Shown here piece after piece: positions 26,010 through 35,367 of a stretch of DNA of 64,000 nt. The notes beneath the pieces are model-generated. The model did not search any database. It was not told the DNA's origin and worked only from the letters and a program-made list of their open reading frames with translations. Within the stretch, counting starts at the first letter, position 1, and every line of letters starts with the position of its first letter. The DNA is from Martinezella tropici. GTDB lineage: Bacteria > Pseudomonadota > Alphaproteobacteria > Rhizobiales > Rhizobiaceae. The DNA lies in contig NZ_QMKK01000056.1 of NCBI RefSeq assembly GCF_003287875.1, forward strand, positions 62,001-126,000, in the 5' to 3' direction. A program made the translations under genes and the position numbers.

Positions 26010-29000
26010 CTATCCTTGCGGCGGGCTAGACGAAAGTAAATCAAGCGACTGCTTGGCTCTTTCCTCCCATGCCTTGGCTCCCTGATTGCGTGCGAAAGAG
26101 ATCGCCTCCTGAAACGATTTCCTGGCCTCAGCGGGTCGGTCCATCTGCCGCAGTAATTCTCCTCTTAGCCGAAACAACTCAGGCATGTAGTAATGCTCAC
26201 CGGTACGCTCTGCGAGCCTCAGTCCTTGGTTGAGGGCCTCTGTCGCTTCGTGAACTCGTCCCATTCGAAGGTAGCTATCGGTAAGCACGCCCAGATAACA
26301 TGTTTTATCGACCTCCTGATCACCCATGTAGTCGCAGATGTGCTTCATCTGCGCCAGACCGGAAGGATCTTTGTGGCTTGCGACCTTGGCCCAGCCGGAA
26401 AAAAATGAAGCGAAATTGAGCCAGAGCTGAAATCCGTTTCGTGTCGCAAGCGGCACGAGCTCATCCACCAGCCTCTCGAGCGTTGCTACATCCTGACGAA
26501 GAGACATCAGTATGCAGCCGTTGCCCAGATACGCGGCCAGACGGTAGTCCGCTTGTCCGCGAGCTTCCATTTCAGCTGCGCGGAACAGTTCCATGGCCGC
26601 GTCTGTTTCGCCAAGTATTTGCAGCGTCCATGAGAGATAAAGCATCGACATGCTTGGAAAATCACTTCCCACTTCATGGGAGCGCTCGCGATGCTCAAGG
26701 GCTTCTAACAATACCTCTCGTGCTTCCGGAAAGTTGCCGCGCGCGAAGGCGCACATGCCTCCGAATTGCAGTCCGAGCACCAAGGCCCTAGTGTTGTCAT
26801 CCGTGCGGCCAATCTCTTTGAGCTGGTTGCTCGCCCATTCTGCGTTCGAGAATCGGGCGGAGTTGAACGAAGTTCCGAACAGGCCATCGAGGGCGCGGAT
26901 CGCCGCCTCCGGATCTCCGATAGCCTCGCTCAGCCGCATGACATTGCGATACGCGTCGCTGCCTTCCTCGGTCATATATCCATAGGCCGCATAGAGGACG
27001 TCGCCCCTTTCGAGTTCGAGGGTAAGCTCCCTGCTGTCGCGCCCCGGTGACGGCGGCATTCTGCGCACACATTCGATCCCTTTCGCGAACATGTTTGCAG
27101 CCTCGACCTTCGCCCATGTCGCCCCAAGCTTCCTGCCCGCCCTAAGCCAGTAGTCGGCGGCGCGCTCGAACTGCGTTGCCTCGTGATAATGCTGGGCGAG
27201 GATTTCGGGATGCTCCACGACAGTCCTCGGTTGGACGACCTCGATCGCCTTCGCGACGAGGGCATGGAGCTCCCGCCGCCGGTCCCGAAGCAGCGCCCCT
27301 TGCGCGGCCTCCTGCAACAAACTGTGAGAGAAGGAGAAGCGGGGCCAATCGCCGAAGGGTTGCGGTGCGACGATCCCGACGGCGACAAGACGCTCGATCT
27401 GCGGTCGCAACACCTCGCTCGAGAGTCCGACGACATGAGCGAGCGTCTTCAGGTCGAATTCCCGGCCGATCACAGCTGCAGTTTGTGCGACCGTTTTAGT
27501 CGCGCCGAGCTTGTCCAGACGGGACATAAGCGCGGACTGGAGTGAGATGGGGACGGGGCTTGCGGCCTTCTTCGCCCCGGACAGATCGGATGAATTGGCG
27601 GCAAGCACGAGGGCCGACCGGGCGAGTTCCTCAAGATAGAGGGGAACGCCTTCGGCTTTGCTGAGGAGCGTCGAGACCACGCTGGAAGATAGGTGGCCCC
27701 CTTCGACGACATTCTGGACGAATTCGCCAGCCTCCTCGCGCGAGAACCGTTCGAGGGCAAGATGCATCGTGACGGCTTTATCAAACTCAGCCCTTGTCTG
27801 GCGCTCGCGCGAGGTCACCAAAAGGAGCACCGGAAACCGCGCGACGCCGCAAGCGAGCGTCTGGAGGAGTTTGGCCGAAGAAGGATCGATCCATTGTTCG
27901 TCCTCTACGAAAAACATCAGGGGACGGGTGCTCGCCAATTGCCGAAGCCAGTCGGAAAACACGTGGCCGATCGCGGCTTCCTGTTCGGTTGAGGTAAGCC
28001 TGGACGGCTCGTATTCTGGTTCAACCGCCAGAAGCCGTGCGAAGATCGGATATGAAACCGACAAGGGGACAGTGCTTGCCGATAGAGTGGCCCGCAACCT
28101 TTCGGACGGTAAAGGCGTATCCTCCGCAATGCCAGCCTCCTGCTTGAGCAGTCTGAGAAACGGAAAAAGTGCGCTGTTGGTGAAGGCGGGCGCACACTGT
28201 GCGACGAGCGCTTTCGATGTGGGAAAGCTTCTTCCGACCTCGTAGAGCAGACGCGATTTACCGATCCCTGGCTCGCCGCTTATCAACGCGACGCGCCCGT
28301 GGCCGTCAGTTCGTACGCCATCCCAGAGGGCCTCTATTGCCTGCAACTCGTTCTTCCTCCCCACCAGCGGCGTTGATCGGAGTTCCGCTACAAAGCGGTA
28401 TTGCCTCGCAATCGGCTTGAGGGCACGACGGATGTTGATGGGATCACTAAAACCCTTCAGAGTCCTCCCGCCGACATCGGTGTATTCGAAGGCTCCCGAC
28501 GTCGCTTCATACGTGTTCTCGTCGACGTAGATGACGTTCGGTTCGGCTATTGCCTGAAGTCGGTGCGCGAGACTCGGGACATACCCGAACGCTACCGTCG
28601 AAATCCCGGCAGGCGCACCCTCAATATCGCCGACGACGACCAGCCCGCTTGCCACTCCAATTCTGACGCTAAGATGCGAACCATCTGGCGCCTCTATCTG
28701 TGGAACGGCAGCCACGATATCCAATGCCAGGTGGATCGCGCGCTCGGCGTCATTCTCCTCTGCCGTCGGAAAGCCGAACAGAACCTGTAGTGCATCGCCG
28801 ACATAGTTGGCGACGAAGCCTCCATGCAACCTCGCAAGCCCGTTGCATCGCGAGAGGAATGTCTGTGTGAGCTGGCTGAAGTCCTCGGGGTCGAGCTTAG
28901 AGGCATACTCGGTCGAACCGACCATGTCGCCCATTAGAATCGTTAACTGCCGGCGTTCGACTGGAGTCCGATCATCCGCAGGCTGCCGCACCGAACTGCC

Positions 29001-29228
29001 GAGCGCCGCGATCGCTGCAAGTAGCTTGCGGCGGGGGCCCATGGGGACGCCAAGTTCGCGTAGATCCTGATCAGAAAGCAGCGCGAGCGTGTCAAAGTCG
29101 ATCTGCGCGTCAACGAACTTGTTCGCCAAATGCTGCAATCCGATCTCGGCAAGCCATATGGTGACATCGTTCATCGCCGGATTCACCCAGTTGAAATAAA
29201 CCATACTCAACTTGCGCATTTCTTCCAT
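26010..29228 (-). CDS. SAM-adenylate cyclase-AAA ATPase-TPR regulator
   Basis: A giant multidomain signalling protein (1072 residues). Order: SAM domain (about 19-80, VTIWLAEIGLQHLANKFVD), class III nucleotide cyclase (about 90-270) with metal-binding aspartates in MGDMVGST and YVGDALQVLFG and a late arginine in AHRLQAI, then an AAA/STAND-type ATPase (LVGRKNELQAIEALW, Walker A GEPGIGKSRLL, Walker B LMFFVEDEQWID), then TPR-like repeats to the C-terminus. The likely start is the internal ATG at 29174 (MNDVTIWL), where the family normally begins. The cyclase motif FGYVPSLA departs from the usual GETPNLAAR, so activity is uncertain. It is convergent with the metallopeptidase. Confidence 0.85.
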   Translation of the reverse strand: MEEMRKLSMVYFNWVNPAMNDVTIWLAEIGLQHLANKFVDAQIDFDTLALLSDQDLRELGVPMGPRRKLLAAIAALGSSVRQPADDRTPVERRQLTILMGDMVGSTEYASKLDPEDFSQLTQTFLSRCNGLARLHGGFVANYVGDALQVLFGFPTAEENDAERAIHLALDIVAAVPQIEAPDGSHLSVRIGVASGLVVVGDIEGAPAGISTVAFGYVPSLAHRLQAIAEPNVIYVDENTYEATSGAFEYTDVGGRTLKGFSDPINIRRALKPIARQYRFVAELRSTPLVGRKNELQAIEALWDGVRTDGHGRVALISGEPGIGKSRLLYEVGRSFPTSKALVAQCAPAFTNSALFPFLRLLKQEAGIAEDTPLPSERLRATLSASTVPLSVSYPIFARLLAVEPEYEPSRLTSTEQEAAIGHVFSDWLRQLASTRPLMFFVEDEQWIDPSSAKLLQTLACGVARFPVLLLVTSRERQTRAEFDKAVTMHLALERFSREEAGEFVQNVVEGGHLSSSVVSTLLSKAEGVPLYLEELARSALVLAANSSDLSGAKKAASPVPISLQSALMSRLDKLGATKTVAQTAAVIGREFDLKTLAHVVGLSSEVLRPQIERLVAVGIVAPQPFGDWPRFSFSHSLLQEAAQGALLRDRRRELHALVAKAIEVVQPRTVVEHPEILAQHYHEATQFERAADYWLRAGRKLGATWAKVEAANMFAKGIECVRRMPPSPGRDSRELTLELERGDVLYAAYGYMTEEGSDAYRNVMRLSEAIGDPEAAIRALDGLFGTSFNSARFSNAEWASNQLKEIGRTDDNTRALVLGLQFGGMCAFARGNFPEAREVLLEALEHRERSHEVGSDFPSMSMLYLSWTLQILGETDAAMELFRAAEMEARGQADYRLAAYLGNGCILMSLRQDVATLERLVDELVPLATRNGFQLWLNFASFFSGWAKVASHKDPSGLAQMKHICDYMGDQEVDKTCYLGVLTDSYLRMGRVHEATEALNQGLRLAERTGEHYYMPELFRLRGELLRQMDRPAEARKSFQEAISFARNQGAKAWEERAKQSLDLLSSSPPQG

Positions 29229-29410
29229 TCAAGCCACTCTACTAGGTGCCTTTATTCAACAAGTTGACTTTATTCTGGGCGCGGCCGCTTGGGTTTCCAC
29301 GTATACTTGCAATGCTGCGAGAGCGTTTGGTGCGGTCCTTTGGTAGTGCATGGCATTGGCATGGGTAGGAACCGGCCGGACCCTCCGCGGGCGGCACGGA
29401 GGGGGTCAAT

Positions 29411-29992
29411 ATGAAAGCATGTAGGTTTTATGGGGCTTTAGCCCTTTTCTCGTTGCTTGCGGCCTCGCCTGCATTCGCGATCAACGAATGCCCCGGGGCT
29501 GGCCAAATGCCCTGGAGGGACTACCGTAATGGTTCACTGACCGCGCCAACGCCGGAAGAACGGCGTGACGTGATAGACTTGCTGTCTCAATATGCATGGA
29601 CGATGGATAACCGCGACTTTGACGGGCTTGCCGCTTTGTTCGAGAGGACGGGTCAGTACCTCCATTGCGACCCGGGCAATGTGAATGCCGTACTTGCCAT
29701 TTCGGCTGGATCGCTGGCTAAGCAATTCCAGACGATGTTCGCGACCCTCGCCGCTACGAACTCCAGCGCCACCCGGCTTCTCAGTAGTATCCTAATTGGG
29801 AAGAGGAAAGATGGCCTCTTCGAGGTCGCATTGACGGTCCAGGTGAACATCCAGACCATCGGGGTCAGCGCGGCACAGCTTGACTACACCGCCAAGCTAT
29901 ATGGAACGATCAAAAAGGATGGCGACGAGATGAAGTTCCTTGTCCTCAAGGTCGTTCCTTTCCAGTCCGGGATACAGGCCAGCGCGCGTTGA
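29411..29992 (+). CDS. Secreted SnoaL-like (NTF2 fold) protein
   Basis: 193 residues. A signal peptide covers residues 1-23 (ALALFSLLAASPAFA-INE). The mature protein has the SnoaL/NTF2-like start TPEERRDVIDLLSQYAWTMDNRDFDGLAALFERTGQYL and beta-strand-rich later parts (FEVALTVQVNIQTIG, KFLVLKVVPFQ). Such cone-shaped domains bind or isomerise small hydrophobic or polyketide-like molecules. Two cysteines (ECPG and HCDPG) could form a periplasmic disulfide. It lies 33 bases upstream of the exported CxxCH protein, so the two probably share a transcript. Confidence 0.7.
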   Translation: MKACRFYGALALFSLLAASPAFAINECPGAGQMPWRDYRNGSLTAPTPEERRDVIDLLSQYAWTMDNRDFDGLAALFERTGQYLHCDPGNVNAVLAISAGSLAKQFQTMFATLAATNSSATRLLSSILIGKRKDGLFEVALTVQVNIQTIGVSAAQLDYTAKLYGTIKKDGDEMKFLVLKVVPFQSGIQASAR

Positions 29993-30025
29993 CCATCCGG
30001 CTGGCGGCAAATGAGGAAAGGAAAC

Positions 30026-31906
30026 ATGGCGCGCCTCGTCCATCTCGCCGTGGCGACCGTGACTGCTCTGTCTCTGCCGGTTAGTTGGGAGATTCCTGCT
30101 CCACTGGAGCTACACGCCGGGCACCTCGAGGAAGAGGTCCCCTTCTCGGCCACCGACACAAAAGCGGCAACGGCCGGTACCCGAACCGTGTCGCCATACG
30201 ACCTTCTTCTTGAGTGGAACGGTGACGTATTGTGGGCTCCGGCGACAGAAAGCAACGATCCGGTGACGAAATTCGGCGATGAGGCCAGGTCGGTGTTCGG
30301 CCCCATACCGGACGGCGTCTGTACGGGGCCGAACTCGAGGCCGATCGGTATCGAGGTTGGCGGAAATGCCGTAAAGCTGGAGCCAAATCCCTCCAAGGCA
30401 GGCGCTCCACTCGAATTTGTGCACCGTGACGTCGAAGGCCGCCTGGTGAAGTGGACGACTGCCGTCGACCGTTGCGACAAGCCTTCGCTCGCTGGCGGCG
30501 TGACTTTCTGCGCAATGAACTCGCGTGTCGGCCGGGTCGCCCGTGACCATGTACAGTGGCTGTTTCTCTGCCGAAAGTCGTCCGAAAGCCTAGAAATCGT
30601 GCCGGATACGTACTGGACGGAGATGGATCCACGGTTTTCCCGATACAGCGCTATCGGATTCAACGACGTTACGGGTGAAATCGCATTCCTAGACGGCCGG
30701 AAGGACCGCTCCGTCTTCGACTGGAGAGAGCGCTTCCCTCCACCCGGCGGAACATCCTACGGCGACTCAGCCGGGCGGCGCGCCGCGGAGGAACTATATG
30801 ACGGCAGCGCCAAGGTCGACTGCGTACTCTGTCATGATAACAAGAAGCCCACGGTCATCGATCCGCACATGCAACAGGCGCGAGTCGGTTATTTCGGGAG
30901 TAGGCACGATCCGCGCGCCGCATTTAGCATGGGCAACTTTCTTCCCGGCCGTGTCGCGAGGCAAGGCCTACCATTTCGCGTGATCGGTTCGGGATACGCG
31001 GCCATCCATGCCGGCACGCTACTTGACGCTAGGTCTGTCTTGATCGACGGTCATCCTTGCTCGGGCTGCCACAGCCTTACAACGCTGGAGTCGGGACGTC
31101 GCTTCGCCGCTGACGCTACTGGGAAGACGCCTGTCATCCCGAACGCGACGGTGATGCAGAACGCGGCCCTCTTTGCGCAAAAGATGGCCCTCGGGCTCGT
31201 GCAGAACCACAGGACCGAATGGGCCTCTGCCTCTGGGGCGGGTAGGATCAGTCCGTGGATGACACCCGAGCATGGTGGCAACCTATGGAAAGGCGTGCAA
31301 ACACTCAGTGATGAGGACTGGTTGCGTCTCACTCGTTGCGCATGGGGCGTCGGTGGAAGCGAATGTGGTTACAGGCCGCTGTTCACGCCGTGCCCGCCCC
31401 CGGGCGGCGGCGGCGACACCTTCTTGCCAGCAGACTTTTCCGCCGACGTCCGCTCTCAAGCCACCGCCGCGAACGGCGTGCAAAAGATCCTGCGACTTTC
31501 TTGGAAGTACCTGAACGGCTATGGCAACGTGCCGACCCGCGACGACGTACGTTTCAACGTGGCATTCAAAACGATGGATGTATCGCTGGTCCGTGGACCA
31601 CCGGGTCAGCAGGAATATCCGACAATTGACGAGGCGAAGGGAATGGGCTTTGTCGCAGCGGCAGGAGGTGTGGGCCGCTCTGGATCGGCGACGCTCTTAA
31701 AAGATGTTTCGTTCGCCGGACATAAAAAATGGACGGACCCCGTGCCATCCAACATAGCTCGCTTGTATTCGATTGATATCCCGGCAGCATGCGGGATGCG
31801 GTATCTCTTTAGGATAGAGCCCAAGCGCTTCTGCTTTGACAACTCAGAAATCCGGTTCAGTGAAACAGAATACCTGCTCTACAAGGACATAGATTGCCGC
31901 AGATAG
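30026..31906 (+). CDS. Exported protein with two CxxCH haem-binding motifs, family unknown
   Basis: 626 residues from ATG 30026, chosen because AGGAAAGG lies just upstream; the N-terminus is a signal-like hydrophobic segment. CVLCH (266-270) and CSGCH (345-349) are c-type haem attachment motifs, so the product is probably a periplasmic dihaem protein. Further cysteines (DRCDK, TFCAMN, RCAWGVGGSECGY) suggest disulfides. A proline/glycine hinge (PCPPPGGGGDTF, near 460) separates a C-terminal domain. The overall fold is not recognised. Redox or electron-transfer activity is inferred only from the haem motifs and export. It is paired with the SnoaL-like gene. Confidence 0.65.
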   Translation: MARLVHLAVATVTALSLPVSWEIPAPLELHAGHLEEEVPFSATDTKAATAGTRTVSPYDLLLEWNGDVLWAPATESNDPVTKFGDEARSVFGPIPDGVCTGPNSRPIGIEVGGNAVKLEPNPSKAGAPLEFVHRDVEGRLVKWTTAVDRCDKPSLAGGVTFCAMNSRVGRVARDHVQWLFLCRKSSESLEIVPDTYWTEMDPRFSRYSAIGFNDVTGEIAFLDGRKDRSVFDWRERFPPPGGTSYGDSAGRRAAEELYDGSAKVDCVLCHDNKKPTVIDPHMQQARVGYFGSRHDPRAAFSMGNFLPGRVARQGLPFRVIGSGYAAIHAGTLLDARSVLIDGHPCSGCHSLTTLESGRRFAADATGKTPVIPNATVMQNAALFAQKMALGLVQNHRTEWASASGAGRISPWMTPEHGGNLWKGVQTLSDEDWLRLTRCAWGVGGSECGYRPLFTPCPPPGGGGDTFLPADFSADVRSQATAANGVQKILRLSWKYLNGYGNVPTRDDVRFNVAFKTMDVSLVRGPPGQQEYPTIDEAKGMGFVAAAGGVGRSGSATLLKDVSFAGHKKWTDPVPSNIARLYSIDIPAACGMRYLFRIEPKRFCFDNSEIRFSETEYLLYKDIDCRR

Positions 31907-31949
31907 GCTGTACGAAGCTGCTTCCTTCGATGCTGTTGCAAGAATTCCG

Positions 31950-32040
31950 TCAATGTCCGAATCGACAGCGCGCCACAGCCAATATTTTCGGCCGGCAATG
32001 GTGATGACGACCTCATCCAGGTGCCAGATGCTTGAAGTCC
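31950..32040 (-). pseudogene. IS6-family transposase fragment
   Basis: On the minus strand the sequence reads SIWHLDEVVITIAGRKYWLWRAVDSD, the hallmark region around the first catalytic aspartate of IS6/IS26-like transposases. The match covers only about 30 residues and no ORF remains. It marks the right edge of the metallopeptidase/cyclase region. Confidence 0.7.
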
Positions 32041-32141
32041 GGCTGCCTAATGAGATTGTATCTATAACAGCGCATTATCTTAGCAAAAAATGATAATGCA
32101 CGGGGCCGCGGGTTCGTATCTCTTCAAGAGCAGTAAGCCTC

Positions 32142-33041
32142 TCAGGCAAACTCGCTCCTTTTAACCACATTGATGAACGCTCTGAGCGCGGGCGGGACGA
32201 GCCGGTGGCCCGGATAGTAGAGGCACAGACCTTCATATGTCGAGGACCAGTCGTCCAACAACGACACCAAGGCGCCGGTCTCGAGATGAGTTCGGCACAG
32301 TCTCTCCGGAACGTAGGAAACCCCTAAGCCGCGCAGTGCGGCCTGGAGAGCAAGCTCCGATCGATTGACAGTAAATGCGCCTACGGGATCGACAGAAATC
32401 TTCTTGCCTCCCTTCTCGAATTCCCAGCGATAGGGAACACCGGTCGCCGGTCTGGATCGAACACAGTCTAAGACATCCAGTTCCTCCGGAGAGGCGGGAA
32501 GCTGGCGGCCTTTCAAGTAAGCTGGCGATCCAACCACCTTCATGCGTGACTTCGCCCCGAACTTAAGAGCGATCATGTCCTTAGGAATATCATCGCCCAA
32601 CCGAAAGGCTGCATCGAACCCCTCCGCAACGATGTCAACAAAAGCGGAGTTCGCAACAAGTTCAAGCTGTACGTGCGGATACTCACTGAAAAACGTCGGT
32701 ACCACGGTCTCCATCAGCAGGGCTGCCACGACATCAGACGCCAACACGCGCAGTGGGCCCCGTGGGCTGTCCTTGGTATTTGCCGCCTCCACTAATGCCT
32801 CATCCAGATCATGAATTAGCGGAGACAGCCGGTTCGCGAACGCTTCGCCGGCTGATGTGAGCGACACGCTTCGTGTGCTTCTGTGGAGAAGACGCGTCTC
32901 AAGACGCTCCTCAAGCCGTCGGATGAAATGGCTAAGTGTCGATGGCGCAATGCCAAGTTCCTCGGCTGCTTTACGAAAGTTGCGATGGCGCGCAGCAGCC
33001 AAAAATGCGCCCAGTTCAGCGAAGGTCGGCTTTTCATTCAT
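32142..33041 (-). CDS. LysR-family transcriptional regulator
   Basis: 299 residues. The N-terminal HTH (FLAAARHRNFRKAAEELGIAPSTLSHFIRRLEERLETRLLHR) is of the standard LysR type, followed by the effector domain (GPLRVLASDVVAALLMETVVPTFF, FDAAFRLGDDIPKDMIALKFG). ATG 33041 is preferred over a TTG six bases earlier. It is divergent from an SDR gene with about 95 bases between the starts, the usual arrangement for LysR control of a neighbour. Confidence 0.93.
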   Translation of the reverse strand: MNEKPTFAELGAFLAAARHRNFRKAAEELGIAPSTLSHFIRRLEERLETRLLHRSTRSVSLTSAGEAFANRLSPLIHDLDEALVEAANTKDSPRGPLRVLASDVVAALLMETVVPTFFSEYPHVQLELVANSAFVDIVAEGFDAAFRLGDDIPKDMIALKFGAKSRMKVVGSPAYLKGRQLPASPEELDVLDCVRSRPATGVPYRWEFEKGGKKISVDPVGAFTVNRSELALQAALRGLGVSYVPERLCRTHLETGALVSLLDDWSSTYEGLCLYYPGHRLVPPALRAFINVVKRSEFA

Positions 33042-33137
33042 GGCCAATTAGCTAACAGTCCATCCAAGCTTGTGCAATTCTGCTTCGTAAATTCGCTCGC
33101 TATTTGAGAGGCCATTACTAATGTGAGGACCTCTGAA

Positions 33138-33974
33138 ATGCATAAAGTCTGGTTCATAACTGGAATTGGCCGTGGGCTGGGGCGTGAACTGGCCGAGCAG
33201 CTCCTTGCCGCCGGGCACTCTGTATTCGGCACTGCCCGCAGCAAGCCCGACCTGCAGCAGCTGATTGCAAAATATCCTGATGCCCTTGCGGTTGAACGGC
33301 TGGACCTTGCCGATGATGCGCCGAGATTTGTCGCTGTCGTCGAAGCCGCCGCTGAGCGGTTCGGCGGGATTGACGTTCTCGTCAATAACGCCGGCTACGG
33401 CCTCTTTGGTGCCGCCGAAGGCATAGAGGAAGAGCAATTGCGACGGCAACTCGAGGTCAATCTGGTCGCCCCCATGCTTCTCACCAAGTATGCGCTTCCG
33501 CATATGCGCGCACGAGGGAAGGGGACCATCATTGGGATTTCGAGTTACGGGGGCCAGGCCACACATCCCGGGGCATCCGCGTATCATGCGAGTAAATGGG
33601 GGCTCGAAGGCTATTTTGAATCGCTTTCGAAGGAGATCGGCTATTTTGGGCTCCGCGTACTGATCGTAGAACCTGGCGCGGCGCGAACATCTTTCCGCGG
33701 CGCTGCAGCCGAGCATCTGACCAACACGCCTCCGGGATATGAGCAAACTCCCATCGCCTCTCTCGGATCGGCTCTGCGAGATCCTGCTCGCAACCCCATA
33801 GGCGACCCTAAAAAGATTGCCGCCGCTATCATCCAAGCGACCGACAATCCCACGGACGCTCTACGGCTGGTTCTAGGTAGCGATGCTTATACCTATATCA
33901 CGAGCGCGCTGTCCGAGAGGCTGAACCAAGTCGAGGGCCAACGGCTCTCGGCCGCGTGGACAGATTTCACGTAA
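33138..33974 (+). CDS. Short-chain dehydrogenase/reductase
   Basis: A 278-residue NAD(P)-dependent oxidoreductase. The cofactor motif is WFITGIGRGLGRELAEQL, the NNAG motif is DVLVNNAGYG, and the catalytic set is S at SSYGG with YHASK. ATG 33138 has GAGGACC upstream; a GTG at 33123 is the alternative. It is divergent from the LysR gene, which probably regulates it. The substrate is unknown. Confidence 0.9.
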   Translation: MHKVWFITGIGRGLGRELAEQLLAAGHSVFGTARSKPDLQQLIAKYPDALAVERLDLADDAPRFVAVVEAAAERFGGIDVLVNNAGYGLFGAAEGIEEEQLRRQLEVNLVAPMLLTKYALPHMRARGKGTIIGISSYGGQATHPGASAYHASKWGLEGYFESLSKEIGYFGLRVLIVEPGAARTSFRGAAAEHLTNTPPGYEQTPIASLGSALRDPARNPIGDPKKIAAAIIQATDNPTDALRLVLGSDAYTYITSALSERLNQVEGQRLSAAWTDFT

Positions 33975-34075
33975 ATCCCAGCGGATATGCGAGCCTTTGC
34001 GGTCTCTTCCCTGATGGCGCCACCACAGGCATCTGCGGCGGCGCCGTCTCTGATCCTGGTTTCGCGTCGTTCCCG

Positions 34076-35308
34076 TCAGGTTTGTCTTCGTCTCCAGATC
34101 TCGTCGAGAGCCAAGGCAACGATTTCCATCGAAGCAGCTGCCGCACCGATCATCCAGACATTGCCAATCGCGATGATCCCGGCGCCGATCGCGCTGCCGA
34201 TGGAAAAGCCGAGATACATGGTGGATGTGTTGAGAGAGAGTGCGACCGAGGCGTGGCTCTGTCCTCCGACAACGATCAGTCGCGCCATCTGCGCGGGAAA
34301 GAAGGACCAGACACTGAATCCCCAGCCGGCGACGGCGAGAAGTGCCAGCAAAACGGCACCCGTGCCAGGGAATATTGTGGCCGCAGCCAAAGCGGCGAAA
34401 GAGAGGGCCAGCGCGATAAGCGAGAGCTTCGCGACCTTGAGCGAGCCGAACCGATCGTTCAGTGCGCCGCCGGTGAAGACGCCGAGCGCCGCGAATACGC
34501 CCCACAGCGTGACGGTCGCCGCAATGCCCCTGTCGGCAAACCCAAGCGTCTGCGAGAGGTAGGGGGCGATATAGGGATAGGCCGTATAGGCGCCCATCGA
34601 CCAGAACAGCGTCACCGACAGCAGTTTTAACACGGGTGCCTGACGGATCACGCCAATACGCTCGGAAAGGCTCGCGATGATCATATGGGCCCCCGCGTTG
34701 CGTCCGACACCTGCAAGGATGCCGATAATCCCGGCAGCCCCCATGGCGGCGACCATGAGAAATGTCGAGCGCCAGCCAAATGCATGGCCGATGATCGAGC
34801 CGAGCGGTAGGCCAAGTGCGATCGCGATGGTCATACCGCCGCTGACGATGGCAAGTGCGCGTCCTCTTTTCTCAGCCGGCACGATCATTCCGGCAAGCGC
34901 GTTGGCGTTCGGCGCATAGAGACCGGCGGCAACCGCCATCAGGATGCGTGCCAGTATCAACGTGGCGAACCCTGGCGCAAAGGCCGCGATCAGATTGCCG
35001 CCCGTGAAGAGCATCATGGCAAGCAACAACGTGTCCCGCCGACGCAAGCCACCGGTGATGACCGTTGCGATCGGCGAGCTGAGCGCCAGTACCAGGGTAA
35101 AGACGACAACCAGCATGGCGGTTGCCGACAGGCTCATGCCGAGATCGGCCGAGATGGTCGGCAACAATGGCGCGATCATGAACCCTTCGGTACCGATCGC
35201 GAAGGTCCCGAGCGCCAGGAACCATGCCGGTAGCATGGACGGCTCGGGCCGTCCGAGATCCCCGCCGTTAATGGGAATGGCTGATTTCAAATCATGTTTC
35301 TGCAGCAT
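34076..35308 (-). CDS. MFS efflux transporter (DHA1-like)
   Basis: 410 residues with about 12 hydrophobic segments. GTEGFMIAPLLPTISADLGMS is the characteristic first-helix region of the drug:H+ antiporter-1 group (AraJ/YdhP-like), and LAILARILMAVAAGLYAPN-like sequence follows. The true start is ATG 35308, preceded by GGAGG. The frame remains open far upstream, but that part overlaps the SDR gene and is not protein-like. It lies directly downstream of the SDR on the same strand, so they form an operon. Confidence 0.88.
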   Translation of the reverse strand: MLQKHDLKSAIPINGGDLGRPEPSMLPAWFLALGTFAIGTEGFMIAPLLPTISADLGMSLSATAMLVVVFTLVLALSSPIATVITGGLRRRDTLLLAMMLFTGGNLIAAFAPGFATLILARILMAVAAGLYAPNANALAGMIVPAEKRGRALAIVSGGMTIAIALGLPLGSIIGHAFGWRSTFLMVAAMGAAGIIGILAGVGRNAGAHMIIASLSERIGVIRQAPVLKLLSVTLFWSMGAYTAYPYIAPYLSQTLGFADRGIAATVTLWGVFAALGVFTGGALNDRFGSLKVAKLSLIALALSFAALAAATIFPGTGAVLLALLAVAGWGFSVWSFFPAQMARLIVVGGQSHASVALSLNTSTMYLGFSIGSAIGAGIIAIGNVWMIGAAAASMEIVALALDEIWRRRQT

Positions 35309-35367
35309 GGTAACCTCCAGCCGAATGCCCGGCCGCCTTGTCGGCAACCGGGCCTCGGCCTGTCGTG

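Noticed and set aside
32072..32099. Inverted repeat GCATTATC...GATAATGC with an A/T-rich loop
   Set aside because: It could be a weak terminator of the LysR gene or part of the IS6 relic end. There is no T tract after the stem, so no call was made.
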